Source: Microcebus murinus (taxonomy: Eukaryota; Chordata; Mammalia; Primates; Cheirogaleidae). From it: DNA of 64,000 bases. Below the pieces are notes generated by a model that was not told the DNA's origin, made no database searches, and was given only the letters and a program-made list of their open reading frames with translations. The stretch's first letter is position 1; each line of letters starts with the position of its first letter. The stretch is taken from contig NC_134108.1 of NCBI RefSeq assembly GCF_040939455.1, positions 12,429,501 through 12,493,500 on the forward strand. The letters run 5' to 3'. A program made the position numbers and the translations under genes. Of the stretch, positions 23,880 to 34,492 are shown in pieces.

Positions 23880-24522
23880 GTTGTCAGTGAGCTTGTTAGC
23901 GTAGGTAGGAAAGGGAGGCATGAACAGAGGAGGTACAGACCTGGCTGTGGAAACAAACGCGATACTGAGTAACAAAACACTGGGCAAAACCAGGGTAGCC
24001 ATATGTGCCGCAGAATGTTAGTTTAAGAAAAGTGAGGCATGAGCAGAGAAAAATACAAAAGCAAGCAGCATAAACAAATGGGATGCTGAGTATGAAAACA
24101 CACTGTAACCATGATAAGATAAAGATAAGCAAAACTATTACAAGAAACAACGAAACACCAGGGGGCACATTGGTGAAAAAGTCCACCCACCCCACAGTAG
24201 GAAGGAGACAACATCCCCATTGGTCAGGAAAAAAGACAACGTCTTGAAGAAGGGGAGGCCAGGCAGGAAAAGGGGGTGGCACAGAGACCCCAGTGCCACT
24301 GTCCACTGGACGTGTGCCCAATCCTACCCCTTTTGGAGTGCCCTATCCCTTGCTGATTAGAAACCCAAAGAAAGCCCAGGGCCGCAGTGTGCCTGCTCTT
24401 CACCCCTTTATGAGTGAACTTTTGTTTTACTAAACTTTGCTGTTTGATTCTTCAAAACCATGTCTTGCTTTCATTCTTCGATGGTGAGAAGACAACACCC
24501 GAGGAATTCGACAGCTGGTGAC
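23880..24522 (+). mobile_element. ERV1-like LTR with internal U3 duplication
   Basis: The block ends with a typical LTR R/U5: 'acttttgttttactaaactt' at about 24418, 'gattcttcaaaaccatgtct' at about 24446, then 'gaattcgaca' at about 24512. The left part holds two related copies starting GAGGCATGA at 23915 and 24034. After the right end, TGGTGACAAG (24525) sits where a primer-binding site would lie, so a short leader may be retained to about 24650. The left edge is approximate. The 141-codon minus frame at 23896-24321 is an LTR artefact. Confidence 0.6.
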
Positions 24523-24989
24523 AAGTTGGACAAGAAAAACTCAAAAAGCAAAAATCTGTGCTCATCACAGAAACTCTGGAAATGGTCATGATTTAAAGGG
24601 ATTTGAAGAATTTATACAAAGTGGGGAGGATTTTAAATGGATGGATTTAAGTTGTTAGCTACAACAGAGTCCCTCCTGTAAATTTCCTCGTAGAAGCATT
24701 TCAGAGTGTGGGAATTCTACTGCAGTTGTCTTAGCTCCCATCTTCCTTCTCAACACCCTCTGCTCTCCTTTGCATCTCAGGGGACTCCAGCAGGGACTGG
24801 GGGACCCAGTAGCATTGGTGGTTTCTGAGGAGCAGAAGCAAGAGTGCAAATTCCTGCTCCTTACTCAAGGTGTAATTCAGTGGTAGGAGATGCCTGAGAG
24901 AAACTCCACTCATGGTGCATGAGAGCAGATAGGCAGACACGTGTCAGAGCTCTTCATGCTTAGGCTGAGAACTGGGGCACTATAGCAAT

Positions 24990-25110
24990 TCTGTCCCATT
25001 GCTTTGTCTAAAGGCAAGTCATATGGCTGAACCCAAACTCAAGGAGTGGGGAAACCTACTCTGATCCTTTACTAGGAGAAACTGCAAAGTCACATAGCAA
25101 AAGACAATCA
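24990..25110 (-). mobile_element. MLT1-type MaLR LTR fragment, minus strand
   Basis: The series 'aaggcaagtcatatggctga', 'actcaaggagtggggaaacc' and 'aaactgcaaagtcacatagc' matches the end of minus-strand old MLT1 LTRs. The same region recurs in the longer copy at 62875-63370. The left limit is uncertain; 24660-24990 could not be assigned. Confidence 0.5.
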
Positions 25111-26510
25111 AGGATTAAGGCCAATAATGCAATCTGCCACACATATTTTTTGTGTACCTCCTTAGACAATAACTTATACCAAATGTAAACACCAGAAACA
25201 TCTCACAATGATTGTCTGGCTTGAGGGACATAGAATTTCCTGTCTTTTCTGTTTCTTTAGGGAACAGGGTGGTAGAAGGAAGAGAAAGATACTGAAAGAG
25301 GAAATTTTACCTGAACAGCTTTAAATGTTACATTTGATCAGGGAACAGTAGAAAAACCCTCTGAAACTCTCATAAATTGATAATTGCTTCTGCTGCAATA
25401 TAACAGTGTTAATAAAAACTGATTTTTGTAAATATCATATTGATAGAAAATAGTAATTTCAGAATTTATTTCATTTCCATGCATGGTGACATTAATATAC
25501 TTATTATTAATATATGGAAATATTATCTGTGATATTATTTTGTGTAATGTCATTATTTCCTGTTTTTAATTTCAGAAAACCAATATAAAATCTCTGAGAT
25601 TCTGTTTGTATTTTAATAGCATTAAAAAAACTGATCATCCTAAGAAGATGTTTATAGAACAATCAGGGCACAAAGAATCTAAACAGTAAAAAAAATAATT
25701 TAAATTCTCCAAAGAAAGGGATGAAAGGGGTATAAAATCCTCAAAAGGACAAAATTCTATCTGGTAGCCAAAGGCATGTTATAGAAAAAATACAATTAGT
25801 TCAGGTTTCTTAAGTGTGACTTTTCTATTCAATAAAAAGTATGGCTATATTTCCGCTTTTTGACATTTTAATTATTTAAGCAATTACAAAGAGGTTCTTG
25901 AAACTCTATAATTCTACACAGATTTAAGTGGCAATGGGGGGTGACTATAAGAAGAAAAAGCTGAAAAGTGTAGAATACATTTTTTCTAATTTGATATCTT
26001 AATAAATGTGATTACTAGTGAGCGAAAAAGTACTAGACATGTGAATATAGCCCAAATGCAATAGCATTCAAGAAGATGGTCATAAATCAGTTAATTATAA
26101 ATATCTCAATAACAATCTGAAAAGAAAATGCTTATTTGACATGATTTATTCCAGTTCCTAAAGACAAGAATACAATTATCTCTAGCAGTTGAGATTTAAA
26201 CATTAATAAATGATTCCCTGACAAAAAAAGGTCTCTGATTACCATCTGCCAGGATGAAATGACCTTCCTATCACAGGGTCAGTGCTGGGGATGAGAGTTC
26301 TCCTTACAGAAAGCTAAACTTCAAACACAAAGAGATTTGTTAACTGAAGCAGGAGCGCTCAGACTCCATATATTCCAATTGTTGAGTTCCAATGCATCTG
26401 TTTACCATGATCGATTTTGAGGCACAGTAAAAATCCTAAAATTTAGAAATGATCTTGAGTTTTTGGGGGTGTATGTTTTGTTTTAGTTTCTGTTTTGTTT
26501 GTTTCTAAAA
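25111..26510. other. Unassigned AT-rich DNA without a gene
   Basis: No coding region or RNA. The minus frame at 25338-25553 is domainless. No repeat family is recognised. Confidence 0.4.
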
Positions 26511-26514
26511 GAAG

Positions 26515-26930
26515 ATTTCTGTTTCTTGCCATGATGGAGTAACAGAGACAGGATTTATTTTCCTGCTATAAAAGAAAAGGAAAACTGGGCAAAATATATG
26601 AAATGATAATTGTGGCTATTGGAAAATAGACATTGCAGGATACAATCCTTGAGAGAAGAGAAAGAGAGAGAGAGAAAAAAACCTAAGTGAACATTTGACA
26701 GACCCGGGCTTTTTTCCTGTAAGCACATTCTGGAGAGAGGATGAGATTGGGGGGTCTCCAGGGGAGTAGGGTAGTTCCACTGAGTCCAGGAAACAGATTG
26801 GAGTTAGTGGTGGTCCGTGCTACCACTGTTCTGTTTGGTACCTGAGTAAACAAGAGTCATATTATAAAGTTGTATTCTGTATCCTAGAATAGTTTCCAAA
26901 GACAGAAGTTCTCTGTGCTCTGTGTCCCCT
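26515..26930 (+). mobile_element. Possible old L1 5' UTR fragment
   Basis: Begins with 'gccatgatggagtaacagag', which resembles the '...agcatgatggagtagg...' start of old L1 5' UTRs. It continues with GC-richer sequence including 'agagaggatgagattggggg'. No ORF1 follows. This rests mainly on the first 40 bp and is tentative. Confidence 0.4.
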
Positions 26931-27108
26931 GTAACAATGCCCCTCCATGGCCTTCACAACTAAATCAACTAGAATGAAGAAGGAGCCCCAGAATTCTGCC
27001 AATTCCTGCCAAGACCTTCACACCATCATACATGAGTCCTCTCCCACTCCAACTTGAACAGCCTCACTTTCACAAGCTGCCTTTGTGATCATTAGGACTA
27101 ATCACTCA

Positions 27109-27475
27109 TTCTTTTGTATTCTTTTTTTTTTTTTCTTTTGAGTCAGAGTCTTACTCTGTTGCCCGGACTAGAGTGCCGTGGTGTCAGCCTAGCTCACAGC
27201 AACCTCAAACGCCTGAGCTCAGGCGATCCTTGTGCCTCATCCTCCGGAGTAGCTGGGACTACAGGTATGCGCCACCATGCCCGGCTAATTTTTTGTATAT
27301 ATAATTTTAGTTGGTCAATTAATTTCTTGCTATTTTTAGTAGAGATGGGGGTCTCACTCTTGCTCAGGCTGATTTCGAACTCCTGATCTTGAGTGATCCG
27401 CCTGCCTCGGCCTCCTAGAGTAGAGTGCTAGGATTACAGGCGTGAGCCACCGCACCAGGCTTCTTTTTTATTCTT
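27109..27475 (-). mobile_element. Alu SINE, strepsirrhine type, minus strand
   Basis: Dimeric Alu with its poly(T) tail at 27121-27138 and its 5' end 'ggcgtgagccaccgcaccag' at about 27440. It carries the lemur/loris inter-monomer stretch 'agttggtcaattaatttctt'. The target duplication is TTCTTTTGTATTCTT (27109-27123) versus TTCTTTTTTATTCTT (27461-27475), 14 of 15 matching. The 90-codon frame 27114-27386 is Alu translation. It probably sits inside or next to the L2 that follows. Confidence 0.93.
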
Positions 27476-27959
27476 GTTTATATTGGTAAATAAAAAGCCC
27501 ATAACTTCCAGGTCATCACGTGTCCTTCATTCTCCAGTGAGACCGTACATCTGCACATGGCTCTAGTCCTCACCCATCACTAAGCATACCAAACCACATG
27601 CTTTCCTTCTGAAACTTATAAATAATCAATAATGGAATCCCCTATTCCCTCATCTTCTTCCCTGGATATTGTTCATGTATCACCCTAAATAAAACCTCTA
27701 ACCTATTCCCTCTCATAACACCGCTTCCCTTATAGATCTCTCAGGTGGTGGCTGATTTGTCTCTTACTATTGCCATTGCACTGGGACTGGAATAGAGACA
27801 TTTCTTCTTTGCTCCTTATTGCCACTGCCGGACCCTTCTCTCTGAAAGCCCACTCCCGGAAGTCCATTCCAGTAGCACCCACTGGAATTTACCGTTTATA
27901 GAAACTGCTCTCTGCTCACATTTTAGCCAATCAGTAGAGCTCACCATTAGTCCCCTTCA

Positions 27960-28975
27960 TTTTGTGAAGATTTTAACTTCTGTATCCAACGCTATTTAAT
28001 GTTATCTCATATTTCTTGGTGATCTCAATATCCATTCAGATAATACATTCAACACCCTAGGCTCTCAATTTCTTGACAATTTCCACTATAACAATCTTAT
28101 GTTCCATTCCATGTCAGCCTTTTGCCTGTTCACACTGAAGGCTATTGCCTTCACACTGAAGGCTATATTATAACCAATAATTGCACTCCATCTATAATTG
28201 AAATAGTGAACAGTCAAATCTTTTCCGTTTCTAGTTTTCTTTGTCTAGGACTCTGACTCCAGTAATTCTTTGTCTTATTTTGATCTATACTTCATCGCCA
28301 TTGCCTCACTGACTCCATTCTATATCTTCACTTTCCTCCTTCTCTTCTCTTGCTTACATTTCCTTGTCTATAGCTGCCATCATTCCAGTGCATATATTTC
28401 TAGATCCTCTGGCCCCGCGTCTCTTCGTTGAAAACAAACAGCATGTCAATATTCCTGGTTGAATTACAACTTTTGCCTATGCAGGGACAGACACAGTTGA
28501 AAATCCTCAACTACGATAAGTGGTTTCACTTTAAATTTATGACCCTTACCTTCAAGTGAACTCATAAGGCTTTTCAGAAACCAATCTCATTTTCTCCTTC
28601 CCATTCGCTCTCCCTCTCATCTACATGAATAATTCATGGTCTTGTTAAATAACAACTTCAGCCATTTCACCACCTCCCTATACTAACACGTCTTACCACC
28701 CATGCCCCCCCCACTTTATTTTTCCCAATAGCATCCTACTACTTAAGTTTCTTTTTTCCTTTAATATTTATCTCCACCTGATCTTCTAAAGGTGGAATAT
28801 TAGGTCCAGTATTTGCACTTTCTTCTTCCCTTTCCCAGTCTACACACTACAGTACAAGCTTCATGAAAGCAGGCAATGTGTTTATTATTTTCATTATTGA
28901 ATCCTTGCTGCTTAGGATAGTGCATGGCATAAAGTGTCAGCACTCAACTATATTCATTGGATATATTAGAGAGTG
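27960..28975 (+). mobile_element. L2 LINE, internal region to 3' end
   Basis: Plus-strand L2. 'tgatctcaatatccattcag' and 'aacaccctaggctctcaatt' at 28020-28070 match the L2 endonuclease region. The CT-rich body at 28100-28760 is typical of L2, and 28850-28975 matches the L2 3' UTR ('agcttcatgaaagcaggcaa', 'gcatggcataaagtgtcagc'). It is heavily decayed with no open frame. Sequence at 26950-27110 ('gccaagaccttcacaccatc') may be an upstream part separated by the Alu. Confidence 0.7.
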
Positions 28976-30125
28976 AATTCCTTTTTTTGATGATTGATGT
29001 AAATGTGCCTGTTAATTATTTAAGACTGATTTCTTTCGGGAGGGTGGCAGATTTTTGATTACATTATTGGCACGATCTAATAAGATTATATATACATGGA
29101 AAAGGTTTGTATATCATACCACTCTGTGTGTATATATATATACATATATATGTAAATTAATGTTTATTTTTTAATATCAGACATAAACTACTAATTGACT
29201 ATTAGTTTACTCTGTTAGACACTAAAGTATTAATCTGGGGGTCTGCTTGTCCCTTTAAGCATGCAGAAGGCCTCAGTACCTCAAAGACAGTAGTATGTAT
29301 TCATTTCTAAAATGTCCCCTATAAAACGTTTTTCCCTATAAAACTTCTTGAGAAAATAGAAGGTCCGTATCTCTACTTCATTTTCTTCCCTAATTTCTTT
29401 TCAGCATGAATGACACCATATTCCAATGTTTAGTTATGGCCCCGTGGAATAAAAATAAGAGTCTTAGGGCTAAGTCAGATTCTGGTATTTATGCGTCTTG
29501 GAGGTTAATAATTGGTCTGGCACAGACTTGACGAATTAGAGAAATCCTAAAACAGTTTAGCCAATGAATGATTCTTCCAAACCATCTCTGAGATTCAATC
29601 ATATAATCTCTGGAGTCAATTCTAGGAAATTATCCTATCATCAAAATTAAATTGATTTGATAAATGACTACTTTCTGGGCTGGAGGATGGGTGGGGATAA
29701 ACAGAGGCTGGGAGTCATTGCTTTTGCAATCCCCCAAAGAACAGGTGCCATTTAATTGGACTGTGCTAGGCATGTCAAGGGGCAAATTCATAGTTGACAA
29801 TTACAATGTTAAGAATTACAGAAACAGTTTTCTTTGGCCAATGATGCTAGGTTCCCTGTTTACAAAAATTTCTTTCTTTAAAGTAGCACCAACAGTAAAA
29901 CAATCTTCTAATCTAATTATTTACCTGTGGCTAAGTGAGATTTTGCCAGGATTTTAGAACAATTTCTCTCCTTGACAGTCACTTTCTACTGGAGTTAATG
30001 TGTAATACAAATAGATTAGAACATGTCTATAAACCAAGAGAAATTCATTTGTTTTTCATTATATGTTGATAAATTAATTTTGTTAAATTAATTTCAAATA
30101 GAATATTTTAATGAGGGTTGTGATT
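28976..30125. other. Unassigned DNA with a short (TA)n tract
   Basis: A TATATA/CATATA dinucleotide tract sits at 29125-29153. The stretch 29310-29345 contains 'ccctataaaac' twice. The 97-codon frame at 29664-29957 has no recognisable domain or splice-site context. Nothing else could be assigned. Confidence 0.4.
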
Positions 30126-30127
30126 TT

Positions 30128-30258
30128 AACTGCTCTAAAGAGAATAGGATTTTAACACTGGTTCTACTGCTCATGAATTATAATCCTGGGTGAACATATT
30201 AATCTCTCGGTGCTTCTGTTTCTGTAAGTGCAAAAGTAGGATAACAGGAAGGGTGGTT
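30128..30258 (+). mobile_element. MIR SINE, plus strand
   Basis: 'actggttctactgctcatga' at about 30158, 'ttaatctctcggtgcttctg' at about 30199 and 'tttctgtaagtgcaaaagta' at about 30219 match the MIR 3' half in order. Diverged. Confidence 0.75.
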
Positions 30259-30289
30259 TCAAGATTAATCTAATTTTGCTGTCTTTTGT

Positions 30290-30780
30290 TTTCGTACTTT
30301 TCATTCAGTCCTCAACAAAACTACCTTATCTTTATTCATCCCCCCCTCAAAAAAATTGGCTCTTGTGATAATTAATGAGATTTCTTGATTGCCAAAGCCA
30401 AAGATTTCCTCTGTCGTCACTCTCTTGAGATGTCATCATCATTTGGCATCAATCTTCTTTTAATCAATAACTGTTCCTTGGCTTCTCTGATAATATTGTC
30501 TCTTATTTTATTTTATTTTTCTAACTCCATGAGAACTCTCTCTTTCAATACAATGATTCTCAATGTTTCTCAGTCCTTGTTTTGTCTCATTCAACACACT
30601 TTTCTTGGATAATGGCTCCAGATATTACTATTCAGTGGTGACTCACAATTTTTAACTCCAGCCTTAATCTCCCTTATAGATTAATTCACATATTTTACTA
30701 TCATTGAAGCAATTATATCTCCAAAATTTCAGATTGTTTTTATGTCACAAAGTATCCTAAACTGAATGCCTTCAGTTATT
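30290..30780 (+). mobile_element. L2 LINE internal fragment
   Basis: CT-rich plus-strand sequence with L2 RT-region landmarks: 'ctgttccttggcttctctga' at about 30471, 'ctaactccatgagaactctc' at about 30522 and 'ggtgactcacaatttttaac' at about 30637. The 75-codon frame at 30385-30612 is a residual L2 frame with no intact domain. L2-like sequence may continue at 31040-31200 after an intervening MIR. Confidence 0.6.
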
Positions 30781-30781
30781 T

Positions 30782-30816
30782 TCTAATCACTACCACCACC
30801 ACCATCACCATCATCC
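30782..30816. repeat. Short (ACC/ATC)n tract
   Basis: An imperfect trinucleotide run, 'accaccaccaccatcaccat', at about 30790-30816. It is short and degenerate. Confidence 0.7.
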
Positions 30817-30836
30817 TCACTGTCATAAATGTATTA

Positions 30837-30990
30837 TCTACCTTTTATTGAACATTCTCTATAATCTAGAGATCATTACATGCTTTGGAAACATAACATT
30901 ATCTCATTTAATCAGCGGAACCACTTCAGTCCACAAAAAAAGAAAAAAATGGATGAGGTCAAACCCATTGTCTATGGTCCTATTGTTGTC
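30837..30990 (-). mobile_element. MIR SINE, minus strand
   Basis: 'cttttattgaacattctcta' at about 30842, 'cattatctcatttaatcagc' at about 30897 and 'atggatgaggtcaaacccat' at about 30950 follow the minus-strand MIR order (attgagcactta, ctcatttaatcc, gatgagg). Diverged. Confidence 0.6.
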
Positions 30991-31539
30991 AGGTGGCAAA
31001 TACAAAATTGTATCCCGATTTCATGTGACACCCGATGCTATGATTTTAGGTGCCTCTCTCTTCTACTTCTCTCACTGTACTTCACCATTTCCAATCACTT
31101 CCTGAGGACACCTACTTACATCTCAAATGTCCCTCAAACATGTCTCATCCTGTGGTTATTGTCCTATTTGAGGCTTCTATTATCTCTCTTCTAAAGAAGC
31201 CAACTTGAGACTAATTTTACCTCAATTCAAATTGAAATTTTTAAAACTTCCAGGCTTCTCAGGGCAAATTTCAGTTTTACTTCCTGTGTGTGATATATGT
31301 GGCCTGTTATACTGGAGAAATAAGCAGTGATAACATGATTTGTCAAAAGTGGAAAGTAGACTCAATCATTGTTTGCTATTACAATACCAGTGCTAAAAAT
31401 ATTGTAAACACATTTTAAAAATTAATTTGATCTTACTCAACTAGTAAATCAGGTAAAATCTTTAAATCTAATTGGAATGCAAGTGTGTACATATCAAATG
31501 AAAGAAAATATGCTGCACATAATCCAGAATAACAGTGTT

Positions 31540-31763
31540 TCATATTTTACACATAGGTACTATAGTAATAGGGTATTGGGTAGGGGTGAGGGGGGAGGGA
31601 GGCGGGTATATACATACATAATGAGTGACATGTGCACCATCTGGGGGATGGTCATGCTGGAAACTCAGACTTGTGGGAGGAGGGGGGGAAAGGGCATTTA
31701 TTGAAACCTTAAAATCTGTACCCCCATAATATGCTGAAATAAAATAAATAAATAAATAAATAA
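31540..31763 (+). mobile_element. Prosimian-type L1 3' end, 5'-truncated
   Basis: A short L1 tail: 'gtgaggggggagggaggcgg' at about 31586, 'accatctgggggatggtcat' at about 31637, 'gaaaccttaaaatctgtacc' at about 31703, then a (TAAA)n tail at 31740-31763. Low decay and a G-rich 3' UTR fit a comparatively recent strepsirrhine L1. The 75-codon frame at 31477-31704 is an artefact of this UTR. Confidence 0.75.
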
Positions 31764-32149
31764 AATGTAAGAAGAAACCATGATTTATTTAGGGTTTTGT
31801 CCTCCAAAAATAGTATCATTTTGATGTTTTCTATTTTATTTACTTAGCTTTGTTCTAAAATATACTGAAACTGAGAAATGTCTAATATGGTCTTTTTATT
31901 CTACAAATATTTTTTCAATACAAGTGCTACCTAAGTTGTAGCGCTTAGAGTGTATCCAATGGATAAATATATATTTTTTGTATATAACTAACATTTTTGT
32001 GTTTGGTATACTTTCATTTTTATCTTGAGTGGGTTTTGTTTGTTTTCTTTAGATTATTTTATATTTCTATTTCTCCATTCAATTTTTACCTCTGGTGATG
32101 ACGGAATTACAACCACCAAACTTAACCTGGCAACATAAGTAGAAAACTG
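31764..32149. other. Unassigned AT-rich DNA
   Basis: Nothing recognisable: AT-rich, no frame longer than 60 codons, no repeat family assigned. Confidence 0.4.
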
Positions 32150-32640
32150 GAAACATACATAAAATAACTGTTGTCAGACACTGGACAAAGGGGGTTCATG
32201 ACTGTGATCCTTGAGAGAAATGAACAAATGAGATCAATCATATGCTTGCACCAGCTTTATGCCTGGAAGAAATATCTGAGCTGTGGGTGTAGGAGACTTG
32301 GGGAAGAAGCAACATAACCCTCATGACTCCTCTGAGTTGGAGAAGACGGTGATTATGGCTGAGGTGGCTGAATGTGGGAAAGAGTTCAGGAAAGAAAGCA
32401 GCTCTGCAAAAAAGGATATCCAGGAATATGCAGATCTACATACAACCCATATATGTCTTTGCTGAGTGCCAGGCTGATGTTGACTACATGCAGAGTAGAC
32501 ACCAATGGGCAAACAATGAGCAGGGGATGGTGAGGAGAACAATTTCCAGGGCTCACACGTGGTGGGGTCATTCTAGATCTGATTAGCCAGCATAGAGCAC
32601 CTTTAGGGAATACATAGGCATTCAGTGGAGAAAATAATTC
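32150..32640 (+). mobile_element. Old L1 5'-end fragment (L1ME-like)
   Basis: Plus-strand sequence with the start 'gactgtgatccttgagagaa' at about 32201, then 'cttgcaccagctttatgcct' at about 32244 and 'gagctgtgggtgtaggagac' at about 32278. It is related to 1430-1560 near the left edge of the window. Its low stop density produces five overlapping open frames on both strands (32283-32586), none with a domain. Confidence 0.5.
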
Positions 32641-32732
32641 TATAATCAGTATAGTCAGCTTTCACAATTTAAATAACTTTCTTAAACATAATACAATATC
32701 ATTATGAAATTTCAGGACCTACTTATGTTTGT

Positions 32733-32888
32733 TTGCACTTACCATTTTTTTCTTTTGGAAAGATGGAGCCTCAGTGTGTGGCCCATGCTGGTCTCAAACT
32801 CTGAGCCTCTACCAATACTCTCACTTTGGTCTCTCAGAGTGCTGGGATTACAGGCACAAGACACTGCACCCAGCCTTGCACTTACCAT
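32733..32888 (-). mobile_element. Alu-like monomer (FLAM-type), minus strand
   Basis: A single 7SL-derived arm in reverse orientation: T-rich start, 'atggagcctcagtgtgtggc', 'gtgctgggattacaggcaca' and 'cactgcacccagcc'. It is flanked by a perfect 13-bp target duplication TTGCACTTACCAT at 32733-32745 and 32876-32888. The frame 32704-32916 is its translation. Confidence 0.9.
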
Positions 32889-34160
32889 CGTTTTAGCACC
32901 AAGCAGTACAACTTAACTGCCTCAAGCTCATAAAAAAAGAATGGAGAATGACTTCAATGTATAAAAGAAAATTTTAGGTATATGAGGCTCCATTATATGA
33001 ACAAAGTTTTTCAGAAGGTAAAACTGAAAAAAATGTAGTAGGAAAATCAAAAATCAAATCATCATCACTTTATACATGGTATACAATAAGTTAAATAATG
33101 ACATCAAGTTCCTATGCCATAGTGGCCAGGACCATATTCAAAGTTAAGTGTTTATTTAGTCTCAGCAAACCATTGTCCAGCATATTAGGTTAATAAGAAT
33201 TTGTTTAATTTGCAATTTGATTACATAATTATATAAAATTATACATATATAGGGTCTATAATGGTTTATCTATTTCAGTAGAATTATAAAAGAACACTTT
33301 GAGTTAAAATGAGAATATTTTTCTTCAAAAGGGAAATGTTCATTGCATAAGATTTAGAAATACTGTCTATATTTCATCTGTCTTGCTGAAACAAAGTATA
33401 ACTGATGGGTGTTTCAATGTCCAAATCTGTTTTTACTGTAAATATCTAATGAGCGCTCATTCATTTTGGTTCCAAGTTTCAGTTGTTTTTCAAATGGTAT
33501 TGCAGAAGGGTTCCACCCATGTGTGAAGCTTGCCTCAAGTAGAGATGCAGCTCTGAGTGATAAGCCTGAACATCCAAATAGCACCAGCCTGTACCGCACA
33601 ACATAGGAGACAGGGCTGGAGGATTCCTCTGCCCCCTGTGCCTAAGACCATATGCAACAGCAGAGAGCATCTACACGGGAACCATTAGAGGACAGTATTT
33701 TTTCTTCATTCAGAGTTATTAATAATTCCTAGTGACTTGGTGTGACATATCTAAGCTATAAAGTATCTGTATCTTCCCAAGTTAAAGATGTAGCATCCTT
33801 CATAGAAATAATGTTGAATAAAATTTAGTGTTGAAGATTCACATTTGTCTCACAGAATGATATTTAGTATTTTTAAAAACTATTATGTGCTGCTGATGCT
33901 TAGTAATGCTGGTAATCAGAAAAAAATATTTGTTCTCTTGGTTGTATAACTTTTTAAAAACTTGAGATGACAATTAATCACATGCAAAAAACAACCTTTA
34001 TAGAGTGAGTCAATATGTAATTAATATGTATCATATCTTTTCCATCCAAAGTAATGATTTTTAAACCACATAATAAATCAAGTTTATGATAACTGGTGTT
34101 TTGAGGGCTAAATACACTTACATGATTCAAGCCACCTGATTATCACACCGACCTCAATTT
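32889..34160. other. Unassigned DNA without a gene
   Basis: AT-rich. A GC-richer patch at 33500-33680 holds two overlapping minus frames (33414-33670) without a domain. No repeat family is recognised. Confidence 0.4.
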
Positions 34161-34164
34161 GCCA

Positions 34165-34252
34165 ACACAGAAACTGAGGCACAGAGAGGCAAAATTATCT
34201 GCTCACAAAGGCAATATTTAACACCTGGTAATCTAACTCCAAAGCCAGAGTC
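34165..34252 (-). mobile_element. MIR SINE, minus strand
   Basis: 'cacagaaactgaggcacaga' at about 34165 is the highly conserved MIR motif in reverse orientation. It is followed by 'caaaattatctgctcacaaa' and 'taactccaaagccagagtct'. Confidence 0.85.
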
Positions 34253-34267
34253 TTAGATTATCTATTC

Positions 34268-34492
34268 CAGGGATGGGAAACCTGTGGCCTTAAATATGGC
34301 CTTTTGACCAAATTCAAATTTTACAGAGCAAATTCTTTGTATTAATAGAGTTTTACTTGTCTTTTATGTTTTTATTTATTTTTAAAATGAACATATTTAA
34401 AATAGAAAACAATAAAATAAGTTTCAATGAAATAATTCTCCCAGATTCACTAGCACAATTAGAACATTAGTAAGCCATAAAAGCTAAATTGA
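34268..34492 (+). mobile_element. hAT (Charlie-type) element, 5' part
   Basis: Starts with the terminal inverted repeat CAGGGATGGGAAAC, typical of hAT-Charlie elements. The 8 bp before it, ATCTATTC (34260-34267), match 6 of 8 bases of ATTTAGTC (38650-38657) after the 3' end, as expected for the 8-bp hAT target duplication. The 5' non-coding part runs to 34492, where an L1 has inserted. It resumes at 36454. Confidence 0.8.

Noticed and set aside
23896..24321. A 141-codon minus-strand frame with hydrophobic, Cys-rich segments that could look like a membrane protein.
   Set aside because: It is antisense to an ERV1-like LTR; no homology is recognised and no conserved start context is seen.
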